Shown: positions 25,745 to 35,700, numbered from the stretch's first letter. The stretch: 64,000 nt of DNA from Planctomycetota bacterium (GCA_012959785.1 DUCM01000021.1:112442-176441), one strand, 5' to 3'. The notes: generated from the letters alone by a model not told the origin. Translations and numbers: made by a program.

Positions 25745-26872
25745 TTGGATCTCATCCCCAGAAGCGAAGTGCCCCTGCGCCTTCCCGGCCAAAAAGGCCA
25801 GCGCCGGCCACGCACGGTCCTGGTACTCGGCGGCGGCGGCATGCGCGGCATGGCTCATGTGGGCATCCTGAAAGCCCTGGCCACCCTCGGCATCGGCTAC
25901 GACGCCATCGTCGGCACTAGCATCGGCTCCCTGGTGGGAGCCATGGCGGCTGCGGGCTACGGCATCGAGGAGATGGAGGAGATCGTTGCTCGCGTTCAAA
26001 AGGAAGACTACTTCCGGCTCAACTTTGTCAAGCTCCTGATGAAGGGCACCCGGGCGCCGTCGATGTACCGTGGTGACACTTTCCGTGCGCGGCTGGCTGA
26101 GATCCTGCCGGATAAGACTTTTGCCGAGCTCGATGTGCCCTTCTATTGCAACGCCGTGCGCCTTGAGAGCGGCGGCAGCGTGTTTTTCGGCACTCCGGGG
26201 TTCAACCATGTCTCCCTGGTGGATTCGGTCTACGCCTCATGCGCCCTGCCCGGCGTGTTTGAGCCCTTCGAACTCGAGCGCTGCCATTACATGGACGGTG
26301 GCATTGTCGATGCCGTGCCCCTGCGCTTCGCCAAGACCCTCGAGCCAGAGTTGATCATCGCCGTGGACTTGACGATCAAATCCACCTACAAGACGCCAAA
26401 CTACAAGAGCCGCGTGCTCTCCACGCTCTATCGTTCTTTCGAAATCGTCGAGGAAGTGCTCGTTGAGCACTCGCTGCATATGCATGTGGACTGGCGCACG
26501 GTCCTGATTCAGCCCAAGGTTGGCCATCTGGCGCGCTTTGATTTCGACGATGTGCCGGCCGTGGTCAAAATGGGCGAGGACGAAGCCCTGCGGGTGCTAA
26601 CTTCCCATGCCGCCACGCGCAATTTGGTGCCCACCGATCGCATTATTCCGGGGCTTAGCTGTCCCTCCACGCCGCGCGACTTTGTTGGCGTGCGCATCGA
26701 CCCCTCGCTCTGCGTCGGGTGTGGGATATGCGAGATGGTCTGCGAGACCGACGCTTTCTGGGCTGGTGGTGAAAAGGCCTCGGTGCGCAAGCTGATGAAC
26801 TACGAGTGCACCCGCGACCACGCCTGCGCGCGCAATTGCCCCACGAATGCCATCAGCCTGGGCAATCTCTAA
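25745..26872 (+). CDS. Patatin-like phospholipase fused to a ferredoxin-type 4Fe-4S domain
   Basis: Numbering is from TTG 25745 (375 residues); a GTG at 25769 may be the true start. Residues about 22-230 are a patatin domain with oxyanion loop VLVLGGGGMRG, nucleophile elbow GTSIGS (Ser59) and catalytic Asp184 in MDGGIVDAVP, so the lipase dyad is intact. Residues about 310-375 hold CVGCGICEMVC (Cys 323/326/329/333), a full 4Fe-4S binding set, then Cys355, Cys361 and Cys365-Pro in CTRDHACARNCP, a partial second set. There is no signal peptide, so it is cytosolic or membrane-associated. It lies 3 bases upstream of a polytopic membrane protein gene. A redox-controlled lipid acyl hydrolase is possible, but that is inference. 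Confidence 0.85.
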   Translation: MDLIPRSEVPLRLPGQKGQRRPRTVLVLGGGGMRGMAHVGILKALATLGIGYDAIVGTSIGSLVGAMAAAGYGIEEMEEIVARVQKEDYFRLNFVKLLMKGTRAPSMYRGDTFRARLAEILPDKTFAELDVPFYCNAVRLESGGSVFFGTPGFNHVSLVDSVYASCALPGVFEPFELERCHYMDGGIVDAVPLRFAKTLEPELIIAVDLTIKSTYKTPNYKSRVLSTLYRSFEIVEEVLVEHSLHMHVDWRTVLIQPKVGHLARFDFDDVPAVVKMGEDEALRVLTSHAATRNLVPTDRIIPGLSCPSTPRDFVGVRIDPSLCVGCGICEMVCETDAFWAGGEKASVRKLMNYECTRDHACARNCPTNAISLGNL

Positions 26873-26875
26873 TCC

Positions 26876-27814
26876 ATGGCCCACGACGAGCTCGAGCCGC
26901 CGCTGGTGCAACTCTTCAGCGAAGCGCCGAGCTCTGCAGCAGCCCCGGTTCTGGGCGACGAGTACCACCTGGAGCCGCGCACGGCTCCCCGCATCGTGGA
27001 TCTGGCCGTTGAGGTTCTGCGTCGCAACTTCCTGGCCTGCGTGGCACTCAGCATCCTGTTCTGGTTGCCTATTCGCGCGCTGACACCGCTCTTGATGTCC
27101 CTGGCGCCCAAGACGGGCATGGGCGAGGGATTGATTGAGTTCTGGATTGCGATGTCGGGCTACTCGGTGGTGGCGGCGCTGGTCGAAGTGCTGGCCACCA
27201 TGACCCTGACTCTGATCAGTTACGAGGCCCTGGTGGGGGGGCGCCTGGCACCCAAGGCTGCCCTCTTGCGTACCGTGAAACGCAGCTTCGCCTTGCTCGG
27301 TTTGTTCCTGGTGAAGTTCCTCCTGCTTTTCAGCGGCGCCATGCTCCTTGCCGTCCTGGGCATTATGTGCCCGCCGCTTTTCTTGGCGGCCGTCGCTTAT
27401 TGGATCTACTTCTCGTGGAAACTGTCGGTGGCACCCTGCGCCTTGATGCTCGAGGATCTCGGTGTCTTCGAGACGATCAAGCGCAGTTTCAAACTGACCG
27501 AGGGCAGCTTCTTGCGCTGGCTGGGTATCTACTGCCTGGCCTCGCTCTTGACCATCGGACTCACAAGCGGCTCCCAGCTGAGCGACAACCTGATTATACG
27601 TGCTAGCTTCCTTGAGATGATGGAGATCCCGCCGCTCTGGTTTGATGTGATATTCATCCCAATCTCATCGGTCTTTGCCGGACTCGCCACGGCCATCGTA
27701 GCCGTGGCGACCACCGCCTTCTACCTCGACAATCGCATCCGCACCGAAGGGCTCGATCTGCGCATGCGCCTCGAGCGCCGGGCGCGCAGAATCGCCGTGG
27801 AGCCTCTCGCGTGA
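26876..27814 (+). CDS. Polytopic membrane protein
   Basis: A 312-residue protein with a hydrophilic N-terminal tail of about 45 residues and about six hydrophobic segments (FLACVALSILFWLPIRAL; VVAALVEVLATMTLTLIS; LLGLFLVKFLLLFSGAMLL; AVLGIMCPPLFLAAVAYWIY; WLGIYCLASLLTIGL; IFIPISSVFAGLATAIVAVA). An internal motif, MLEDLGVFETIKRSFKLTEG, resembles the repeat in membrane proteins related to the GlpQ membrane domain (DUF7544-like), in which amphipathic helices alternate with membrane spans. It ends in a basic tail. Its stop overlaps the start of the next gene (GTGA), so it is part of the MoxR/DUF58 operon. No enzymatic motif is visible. Confidence 0.72.
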   Translation: MAHDELEPPLVQLFSEAPSSAAAPVLGDEYHLEPRTAPRIVDLAVEVLRRNFLACVALSILFWLPIRALTPLLMSLAPKTGMGEGLIEFWIAMSGYSVVAALVEVLATMTLTLISYEALVGGRLAPKAALLRTVKRSFALLGLFLVKFLLLFSGAMLLAVLGIMCPPLFLAAVAYWIYFSWKLSVAPCALMLEDLGVFETIKRSFKLTEGSFLRWLGIYCLASLLTIGLTSGSQLSDNLIIRASFLEMMEIPPLWFDVIFIPISSVFAGLATAIVAVATTAFYLDNRIRTEGLDLRMRLERRARRIAVEPLA

Positions 27815-28446
27815 CCCAGGCCCGAGTGGGGCAGCGGCCGCAAGAAGAGGTCGACGCTGTGCTACGCGAGGTTCTCGGACGGGAGGAGTTTCAGGAAGAA
27901 GCCACCCCTGTGAGTGACTTCTTCGCCGATGTAATCGATTGGATCGACGGCTTCTTCGGCGGTGGCCCGAATATTTCCAGGGCTGGCATCGCTGAGGGTG
28001 CGGAGCTCTTGCTTTGGATCGTTGTGGGCCTTGGCGCGCTGGGACTCTTGTGGTTTCTGTTCACGGTGGGCGTGCCGGGCATCGGGAGTTGGTGGGCGCG
28101 CAAACGAGCCCTCACTGACGCTAGCCTGGTCATCGAGCGCGTGTCGACGCTGCGCCAGGCTGCGCGCAGCGCCGAAGCTGACCAGGATTGGACGCGGGCC
28201 TTGCGGCTGCACTTTTTCGCGGCTCTGGTGGGTCTTGGCGAACGGGGCGACCTCGCCTACCGCGATGCCTGGACTCACCGCGAATTGCTCGCCCGGGGAC
28301 AGCCGACCGCTCGCGTGGAGCAGGCCCTGGCACCCCTCATGGGGGAACTCGACGAGCACAGCTTTGGCCTGCGAGTTACCGTGGCCGAGGATGTGCGGCG
28401 CTTTTCCTCGCTCTGCGATCAACTGCTCGGGGAGGACGCCGCGTGA
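27811..28446 (+). CDS. DUF4129-like membrane protein
   Basis: A 211-residue protein. The N-terminal region contains an acidic/amphipathic stretch (VLREVLGREEFQEEATPVSD), one membrane helix (LLLWIVVGLGALGLLWFLF), and a cytosolic helical domain with the DUF4129 pattern: D-W-T-R-A-L-R-L-H-F-F-A-A-L-V and DAWTHRELLARG. In known bacterial clusters DUF4129 proteins sit with MoxR, DUF58 and transglutaminase-like proteins. Start GTG 27811 overlaps the upstream stop, and its own stop overlaps the next start (GTGA), so the three genes are translationally coupled. Molecular role unknown. Confidence 0.75.
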   Translation: MTQARVGQRPQEEVDAVLREVLGREEFQEEATPVSDFFADVIDWIDGFFGGGPNISRAGIAEGAELLLWIVVGLGALGLLWFLFTVGVPGIGSWWARKRALTDASLVIERVSTLRQAARSAEADQDWTRALRLHFFAALVGLGERGDLAYRDAWTHRELLARGQPTARVEQALAPLMGELDEHSFGLRVTVAEDVRRFSSLCDQLLGEDAA

Positions 28447-29708
28447 ACCTGCGCCAGGGCATGTCGAGCGCCCTCGCGGGACTCCTGGGTCTCGCCTTCG
28501 TGGCCGGCGCGGGAGCCCTGATGCTCTTATCGGGGGAGGAGGCGACCACCGGGCTGAGCGTCGCTTCGACCAAGGACTCCGGTCGGCGAGCCCTCTTTCT
28601 GGTGCTCCAGGAGTTGGGTTTTGAGCCGAGCATCTGGAATCAGGCACCGGTCGCCTTGCCGGTGGGCGAGCACACCTTGTGGCTCAGCACGCCACCCCTC
28701 ATGGGCGGCCCCGATGAAGGCGAAGAGGAAAGCGAAGAGGACCAGCCAGCCACCGGGGATTCAAGCGAAAGCGCCGAGCGCGATCTCGCCGATCCGCGCC
28801 ATCCCTGGAACTACGGCCTCTTCGTGCGCGGCGGCGGGACCTTGGTGGTGCCGGCTCGCCAGAAGATGCTGAACTGGTTGCGCGGGAGCGCCGACCTCGA
28901 TGTGCCCCTCTGGCATGGCTTGAGTCGCGCCGGCCAGCTGAACGAGTTGACCCTGGACACCGACGAGACCCTCAGGGTGACCGGTTCCCTGGTGGCGGTC
29001 GAGGAACAGGGCACCGCGGCGGACTGGCATGATTTGGCCTGGGACGGCCAAGGCGCTGGCTTCGCCGCCTGGTGCGAGATTGGCGAGGGCCGCGTGGTGT
29101 TGCTCGCGGGCGACGGCTTCCTGAGCAATGCCCATCTGGGCGATGATCAGAACGCGCTATTCGCCGTGCGCCTCTTGGAGTCCATCCACCGCGGCGGCGA
29201 GTTGTTGTTCGACGAGTACGCCCTGGGGCTTTGGCAACCACCTTCGAGCGTGGGGCTCCTGGCGGCGCCGGGTTTGCGCGAGGTGACCTTGCAGGTGCTC
29301 CTGTTCGTCCTTTGCCTGCTCCTTTTTAGTTCCTGGTCCCGGGAGTTTTCCCGTGACCCCGAGGCCCTTTCCATGAACCCGCGCCTGCGCGCCAAGGCGG
29401 GTGCGCGGCTTTACGAACGCGCGGGACGCTACGATCTGCTCGCCCGCGAGTTGCGCCTGGGTGTGCTGCGACGGATGGCCGGGCGTTGGCGCATGACGCG
29501 ATCGCTGCGACAACTGAACGAAGACGCCAGCGCCGAGGATATAGGCAGCGTAGCCCATGCCCTGGCCCTGCGCTCGGGTGAGACCGAAGAGACTGCCGCC
29601 CGCTGGGCGCGACTCTTCAGCGCTACGAACGAGGGCCGCCAGACCGACTTCGAGACACTCGTCGAGCAACTCGGCGACCTGGAAACGAACCTGCAAACCA
29701 CGCGCTGA
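28443..29708 (+). CDS. DUF4350-like membrane protein
   Basis: A 421-residue protein. Following an N-terminal membrane helix (LAGLLGLAFVAGAGALMLL) is a luminal/periplasmic domain beginning T-K-D-S-G-R-R-A-L-F-L-V-L-Q-E-L-G-F, a common opening of the DUF4350 family, and containing R-H-P-W-N-Y-G-L-F-V-R-G-G-G-T-L-V-V and FDEYALGLW. A second helix (LREVTLQVLLFVLCLLLFSS) and a basic cytosolic tail with helical repeats close the protein. An acidic insertion EGEEESEEDQPATGDSSES occurs near residue 100. Start GTG 28443 overlaps the preceding stop. The gap to moxR is 28 bases. Context ties it to the MoxR/DUF58 module. Confidence 0.75.
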   Translation: MNLRQGMSSALAGLLGLAFVAGAGALMLLSGEEATTGLSVASTKDSGRRALFLVLQELGFEPSIWNQAPVALPVGEHTLWLSTPPLMGGPDEGEEESEEDQPATGDSSESAERDLADPRHPWNYGLFVRGGGTLVVPARQKMLNWLRGSADLDVPLWHGLSRAGQLNELTLDTDETLRVTGSLVAVEEQGTAADWHDLAWDGQGAGFAAWCEIGEGRVVLLAGDGFLSNAHLGDDQNALFAVRLLESIHRGGELLFDEYALGLWQPPSSVGLLAAPGLREVTLQVLLFVLCLLLFSSWSREFSRDPEALSMNPRLRAKAGARLYERAGRYDLLARELRLGVLRRMAGRWRMTRSLRQLNEDASAEDIGSVAHALALRSGETEETAARWARLFSATNEGRQTDFETLVEQLGDLETNLQTTR

Positions 29709-29736
29709 AGCACGCGCACCTGCCAAGTAGACCATC

Positions 29737-30738
29737 ATGGACGAATCCCCTCCCGAACCCGAAGACACGAGTCCCGCCCCCGGCCGCATGAGTCGCGTGC
29801 AACAGCTCGGCGCGGATGTCGAAGAACAGGTTGGCCGTTGCGTGATCGGCATGCAAGCCGAGGTGCGCGCTTGCCTGGCAGCCCTCCTCGCCGGAGGCCA
29901 CGCGCTGCTCGAAGGACCTCCCGGAGTGGCCAAGACGCTGCTCGTGCGCGCCCTCGCGGCGGCGCTGGGCGGCGAGTATGGGCGCTTGCAATTCACGCCC
30001 GACCTGATGCCCTCGGATATCACCGGCATCAGCGTCTTTCGGCCCAAGTCGGGGGAGTTCGAGTTCCAACCCGGCCCGATCTTCGCCAATATGTTGCTCT
30101 CTGATGAGATCAACCGCGCCCCGGCCAAGACCCAGGCCGCCTTGCTCGAAGCCATGCAGGAAGGAGCCATCACGGTGGACGGCGTGCGCCACAAGTTACC
30201 CCGGCCCTTCGCAGTTTTCGCCACCCAGAACCCCCTGGAACACGAGGGCACCTATCCCTTGCCCGAAGCGCAACTCGACCGCTTCTTGTTCAAGGTTCTC
30301 GTGGGCTATCCGGAACCGGACCTGGAGGCCAAGCTCCTGGCGCAGGTTCATGGTCGCTCTCCGGCGGCCGCGCCCAGTGAGTTGGGTGTCCAAGCCATCT
30401 GCTCTCCGGAGGAATTGATCGAGCTGATCGATCTCGTCGGCACGGTGGAAGTGCGCGAGGATCTACCCGAATTCGTGGTTCGACTCTCGAATGCCACTCG
30501 CTCGGCTCCAGCCTTGGTTCTGGGTGCCAGCCCACGGGCGGGGGTCATGTTGTTGCGCGCGGCTAAAGCAGGCGCGGCTCTCTCCGGTCGCGACTTTGTC
30601 ACCCCCGATGACATCAAGACCGTCTTCCTGCCCGCCATGCGTCACCGCGTGTTGCTCGATCCCGCCGAGGAGATCGAAGGCAGCAGCACCGACGAAGTCC
30701 TGCAACATATCCTCGACACGGTGGAGGTCCCGCGCTGA
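29737..30738 (+). CDS. MoxR family AAA+ ATPase
   Basis: A 333-residue ATPase. Walker A is EGPPGVAKTLLVRAL (about residues 63-77), Walker B LLSDEINRAPAKTQAALLEA, sensor 1 FAVFATQNPLEHEGTYPLPE, and the sensor-2 region ends with ASPRAGVMLLRAAKA. MoxR ATPases act as chaperones for metal-centre insertion or complex assembly together with VWA/DUF58 partners. The downstream DUF58 gene fits that pattern. An extended Pro/Glu-rich N-terminus (DESPPEPEDTSPAPG) precedes the AAA core. Start ATG 29737 has no strong ribosome-binding site but is the only ATG before the conserved core apart from one at 29788. Confidence 0.92.
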   Translation: MDESPPEPEDTSPAPGRMSRVQQLGADVEEQVGRCVIGMQAEVRACLAALLAGGHALLEGPPGVAKTLLVRALAAALGGEYGRLQFTPDLMPSDITGISVFRPKSGEFEFQPGPIFANMLLSDEINRAPAKTQAALLEAMQEGAITVDGVRHKLPRPFAVFATQNPLEHEGTYPLPEAQLDRFLFKVLVGYPEPDLEAKLLAQVHGRSPAAAPSELGVQAICSPEELIELIDLVGTVEVREDLPEFVVRLSNATRSAPALVLGASPRAGVMLLRAAKAGAALSGRDFVTPDDIKTVFLPAMRHRVLLDPAEEIEGSSTDEVLQHILDTVEVPR

Positions 30739-30776
30739 TTCCCACGCGCCGGTGCCTGGCGCTCGCCGGGAGTCTC

Positions 30777-32117
30777 GTGGGACTCGCCCTCCTGGGCGTG
30801 CCCTTCGATTCCGTTCGTCCGCTTCTGTGGGCCCTCGATGGCGCATTTGCCTTGGCTTTCCTTGTGGACCGCTTGCGCACCCCCAATCCGACTCGTCTGA
30901 CCATGGGTCGTAGCTTGCCCGAGCGAGCGGGGCTGACGGTTCCCTTCAAGCGCGTGGTGGAACTCTCGATCGCCACACCCCTGGGACTTGGCGTCGAGCT
31001 GCGCGAGGAGTTTTCGGAGCACTTCGAAGTCGTCGAACGGACCTTGGCGGGACATCCCAAGAGCCCGCCCGCCGCGGACGATCCCACAGGCGGTCCCGAC
31101 AGCGGACGGCTCGAAGATGGCCGCGCCAGGTTCGTGCGCAGCTACCGCGGTCTGCGACGGGGCGTGCAACGAGTTGGCGGCATGCGCGTGCGACTCACCG
31201 GTCCCTTGGGCCTAGTCCAGCGCCAGGCCCAACTCTTCGGCACCCAGGAAATCTCCATCGAACCGGCTCTCGCCAACCTCGACGCGACCTTGAGACTGGC
31301 CGCCAGTGAACGCTGGCACGACCTGGGAGTGCGTCGCCTGCGGCGCTCGGGAGGTCAATCCGAGTTTGAGTCCCTGCGCGATTATGTGCGCGGCGATGAT
31401 CCACGCTTGATTGACTGGAAGGCCTTCGCGCGCCGCGGTCGCCCCATCGTTCGCGAGTACCGCGAAGAGCGCGGCCAGGAGTTGATTATCCTGGTGGACG
31501 CCGGTCGCCGCATGGCGGCCACCACCGCCACCGACGCCCGGCGCGGTTGGACCAAGCTGGACCACGCCCTAGACGGTGCCCTCGAACTCGCTGCCGTGGC
31601 CTTGCAAGCCGGCGACCGCGTGGGCTTGGCACTCTTCGACCGAAATTTGCGCCTGTTCGTGCCGCCCACCCGCGGCAAGCGTCAATTCCGCAAGTTGCGC
31701 GAGGCTGTTTTTGCGGAACTGCCCTCGTCCCTCGACACCGATTTGGCCCGAGCCCTGCGCGAGGTCTCGGTCCTGCACCGCCGGCGGGCCACCCTGGTGG
31801 TGATTTCGGATGTAGCCGATCCCTTCAGCGTGCCTCGCCAGGCCGCGGCCCTTTCGGCCGGTTCGCGGCGGCACAGATGCATTCTCGCCACCCTCGACGA
31901 TCCCGCCCTGCGCGCGGTGCTCGCGGGAGAGTCCGATGCGCGGCCTGCGGAACGCGCTGCGGCCTTCCTGCTCGAAGAGGAACGCCGAGTGGCTCTGGGC
32001 CTCCTGCGGCAGAGCGGCGCCAGAGTACTCGACTCCCTGCCCGCCGAAGCCGCTGGTGGACTCTTGAGCGCCTGGCTCGACGCCCGCCGCGGCGGGCACG
32101 CGCGCATTTCGAGTTAG
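30777..32117 (+). CDS. DUF58 domain protein
   Basis: A 446-residue protein with an N-terminal hydrophobic segment (ALDGAFALAFLVDRL). A beta-rich domain (GLRRGVQRVGGMRVRLTGPL) is followed by the DUF58 core signature E-F-E-S-L-R-D-Y-V-R-G-D-D-P-R-L-I-D-W-K-A-F-A-R-R. A VWA-like part follows (ELIILVDAGRRMAA; RATLVVISDV), in which the MIDAS DxSxS is replaced by D-A-G-R, so metal binding is doubtful. The start is unclear: GTG 30777 gives a hydrophobic N-terminus, while an ATT at 30738-30740, overlapping the moxR stop, would add 13 basic and hydrophobic residues and full coupling. It is the last gene of the run and converges on the sigma factor gene. Confidence 0.88.
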   Translation: MGLALLGVPFDSVRPLLWALDGAFALAFLVDRLRTPNPTRLTMGRSLPERAGLTVPFKRVVELSIATPLGLGVELREEFSEHFEVVERTLAGHPKSPPAADDPTGGPDSGRLEDGRARFVRSYRGLRRGVQRVGGMRVRLTGPLGLVQRQAQLFGTQEISIEPALANLDATLRLAASERWHDLGVRRLRRSGGQSEFESLRDYVRGDDPRLIDWKAFARRGRPIVREYREERGQELIILVDAGRRMAATTATDARRGWTKLDHALDGALELAAVALQAGDRVGLALFDRNLRLFVPPTRGKRQFRKLREAVFAELPSSLDTDLARALREVSVLHRRRATLVVISDVADPFSVPRQAAALSAGSRRHRCILATLDDPALRAVLAGESDARPAERAAAFLLEEERRVALGLLRQSGARVLDSLPAEAAGGLLSAWLDARRGGHARISS

Positions 32118-32127
32118 CGGGCTCCGA

Positions 32128-32754
32128 TCAGGTCGAGAGCGCCGCCAGGAGTTCTCGGGGTAGGGCTTGGTCTTCCAGTCGCGTGCGCAGACGCTGCCAG
32201 CGCTTGCCTACAGCTTCTTCGCTGAGCCCCAGGCGCACGCCGACCTGGGCGTGGGGCATGCCCTCGAGTCCGTGGTGCAAGAGCAACTCGCGATCTTCGC
32301 CTTCAAGGGCCTCGATCCATCCGCTGAAGTTCGCCATGGCTTCACTGCGCGCCAGTCTCCGGGACACTCCCGCCACCGCGTCGGGCACATCGTCAAGGAC
32401 ACGCTGGCGGGCCGTGCTTCCCGCGGGCAGGGCACCTCCCTCGGCCGCGCCCACTTTGCGCGTGGCTTCGAGGAGCACGATCTTGGCCACGCGAAAGATC
32501 CAATAGCGAAACGAAACGCGCTCCGCGTCGTAGCGCTCGAAGATCAATAGAGCGCGACACCAGACTTCCTGTACCAGGTCTGCCGGTTCGATCCAGGTCC
32601 GCAAGCTGGGCCGGATGCGGAAGTCGGCCCAGGTGTACAGCGCTGGCGCCAACCGTTCGTAGAGCACCGTCAGTGGATCGCCTTCGCCCCTTGCCGCCGC
32701 CCGTGCCAGGCGTTGCGTGTCAATTTCCTCCGGCGGCGGGGGGTTGGCATCCAT
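32128..32754 (-). CDS. ECF-type RNA polymerase sigma factor
   Basis: A 208-residue sigma70-family protein of the extracytoplasmic-function class. Region 2 is LYERLAPALYTWADFRIRPS through PADLVQEVWCRALLIFERYD and the helix FRYWIFRVAKIVLLEATRK. Region 4 is EDRELLLHHGLEGMPHAQVG followed by the recognition helix LSEEAVGKRWQRLRTRL. The intervening linker is 40 residues. It is divergent from a Ser/Thr kinase gene, a pairing frequent in planctomycetes where the kinase is presumed to control the sigma factor. No anti-sigma factor is adjacent. Start ATG 32754-32752 shares bases with the kinase ATG at 32753 (CCATGG). Confidence 0.9.
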   Translation of the reverse strand: MDANPPPPEEIDTQRLARAAARGEGDPLTVLYERLAPALYTWADFRIRPSLRTWIEPADLVQEVWCRALLIFERYDAERVSFRYWIFRVAKIVLLEATRKVGAAEGGALPAGSTARQRVLDDVPDAVAGVSRRLARSEAMANFSGWIEALEGEDRELLLHHGLEGMPHAQVGVRLGLSEEAVGKRWQRLRTRLEDQALPRELLAALST

Positions 32755-35700
32755 GGCAGCGACCCTAACGCGTCCCGGCCCGCATCGATCGGAATTGTTG
32801 AAGAAGCCCCACAAAGTGCCCCGTGCCCCGTGGTCCGTGTGCGAACCTCTGGGCGTGGAACCCGAGTTCGATGACAGTAGCCCTGAAGTGTTCGACTTCG
32901 TCGAGCAACTGCTCAGAGACACTGAGTCGGGCAGGGTCTTTCCGCTCGCGCACTATCTCAAGCACTTCCCCGGTCACGAAGAGGCCATCAGCTTTGAGTG
33001 GCACCGGCGCAAGCTGCAAGGCAATCTCCACGTCGGTGACTCCCTGAATCTCGATTCGGGTGGGTGCATCGGGCCCTATCGGTTGGACAAGGAAATCGGC
33101 CGAGGCGGTCAAGGCGTGGTCTATCTCGCGCGGGACACGCGCATCGAGAGGCGTGTGGCGCTCAAGTTGTTGCCACCGGAGGCGCTGCTCTTGAGCGCCG
33201 ACCGCAAGGCGCGCATGCGCCGCGAAGCCGAGGTCATTTCGCGCCTCGACCACCCGGGTATCTGCGGCATCTTCGACGCCGAGATATCGGGCACGCTGGC
33301 GTACATCGCCATGCACTACATCGAAGGCCAGACCCTGGCCCAGGGTATCGCCGATGAGAGCCGGCGGCGCGCAGTGGGGGAGCCCGTCCGCGATGCGGGG
33401 CCGCCGATGTTTCCCACGAGCGAGGTCGAGTTGTTTGCGCTCCTCGAGTTTTTCGAGCGCGCGGCGCGCGCCCTGCACGCGGCCCATGAAGTCAGCGTGG
33501 TGCACCGCGATGTCAAGCCAGCCAATTTGATGGTTACCCCCTTGGGCGAACCGGTCTGGCTCGACTTTGGTCAGGCGCGGGACACGAGCGTCCAGGGAGA
33601 GCAATTGACTCTCACGGGCGAGGTCTTTGGAACTCCAGCCTACATGTCGCCTGAGCAGCTTTCGGGCCGCGGCATTGCCCTCGATCCGCGCCTCGATGTG
33701 TGGGCCTTGTCTGTATCGCTCTTCGAAGCCCTGTGCCTCGTGCGCCCCTTCCAGGGAGCCAGCGTGCAGGCTGTGATATTTGCCGTGCAGACCAGCGAGC
33801 CCATATCGGCGGCGGCGATCAACCCCGCTGTGACCGACGAGTTGGAGGTTGTCTTGCGGACCGGGCTCGAAAAGGACCTGGCCCGGCGCTATGCGAGTGC
33901 CGGCGAGCTGGCCGATGAACTCGGCCGCATCTGCCGTTACGAGCCCATCGAGGCTCGCGAGGCCGGCGCCAGGCTGAAATTCAAACGCTGGCGTCAGCGC
34001 CATCCGCTGCTTTTCGTCTCGATGAGCAGCGTGGGTCTGGTGTTGGCCCTGGCCCTGGTTTGGACCCTGTACCTTTTGCGCCTTGAAGGCCAGGCCCTTG
34101 AACACGCTCTCGGCCGGCACCTGGCCGAGCGCGCGACACAGGTGGTGGAGGAGGATCCCGCCGCGGCCCTGGCCCTGGGGATCGAAGCCGTGGAGTTGGC
34201 GCCGGGCTACCAGACTCGCAGCGCACTCTTCGCGGCTCTCGAGCGTTGTTTTCTAGCTGGCGAATTCGACGGCGATCCTGCCCGCAGGTTTCGGGATCTG
34301 GCCCTCTCGAGGGACGGTCTGCGGTTGGCCGCCGCACTCTCCGATGGCAGCGGACGCTTGTACGAGGTTGCCGACCAGAGCCTCCTCGCGAGCTGGCCTG
34401 CCCACGACGGCGAGGCCACGGCGGTGGCCATCTCCCGCGACGGGCAGCGCGTGGCTACGGCTGGCGAGGCGGGCGCAGTCTTGGTCTATTCCGTGAGCGA
34501 CGGTGCAGAACTGTATCGCCGCGATGTGGGGGCGGGGGCGATTGCGCAACTGGCCTTTGGTACGGCGTGCGGGGATGAGGAATCTTCAGGTACTGAGAGC
34601 GAGGTCCTCCTGGTGAGCTTCGCGGCAGGTGGCCATGCCCTCGTGCAGGAGGATTCGAGCTTGGTTCAGGAGCTATCCGCCGCCGAATTAGCAGTTCTCG
34701 AACGCTACGAATTCGGCGCGTCGGTACGGCGCTCGCTCGCCAGTGAGAGCGCGCCGGAGGACACGGGCCCCATGGCCTTCACGCGCACCAGCGACGACGG
34801 GGCCCTTGTCTTCGAGGCTGCTGAGCGCGAAGCCCAATTCCGCTGGCAAGTCAGGGGCGTGGCCTTCGCCCCCGTCGTCCTGGCCGAGCCCGCAGCGGGG
34901 GAAGTGCTCGCGGCTGCCTTCTCACCCGACGGCACTCGGCTGGCTGTGGCTTCCTCCCGTGGCGGCGTGGGACTTTTTGATGCCGAGACCGGCCGCAAGT
35001 TAGCGCTCTTTGAGGGCTTGATGCAGACCGTCAAGTTGCTCTGGACGCCCGGCGGCGATTTTCTCATCGCCCAGACCCGTGGATCGCTGGCTCAAGTCTG
35101 GCTCGCCACGCCGCGGCCCGATGTCTACCGCTTATTCGGTGGCGGCGGAGCTCTTCTCGAGGCCGCTTTCGCGCGAGACGGCGAGCGTGCGGTGACCCTC
35201 ACCGCTGACGGCCGTGCGCGGGTTTGGGCCACCCCGGGAGAGGCCTCGCGGGCAGCGCCGGTGGGCGTCTTGTTGAGCGAAAGCCGCTACCCCGGGGGCT
35301 CCGCGACCTCGGCCAGCCTTTCGGCCCGCGGTCGCTATCTCGTAATGATCGGCGAGGGCGGTCCCCTGCTCGTGGACCTTGAAACCGGTACCGAGACGCT
35401 TCTGCCCGCGGCAAGCGGCGTGCAGAGCGCGACTTTCCTCGCGGGTGGCGAGCGGCTCTTGCTCCGGGGCTCGCGGGTGGAAATCGTGTCCTGTAGCGAG
35501 CCCAAGCCAGGAACCCTGGTACTTGGCCAGGGCGAAGCCTATCTGGCCCGTTTATCGAGCGCCGCAGGCCGCGTGGTCGTGGCCAGAGCTGGTGGTTGGA
35601 TCACTTGCCACGACGACAGCGACGGCAGGGAGCTTTGGCGCACGCGTCCGCGCACCACAGCCGATGCCGATTGTATTGCCTTGTGCACATCTCCAGATGG

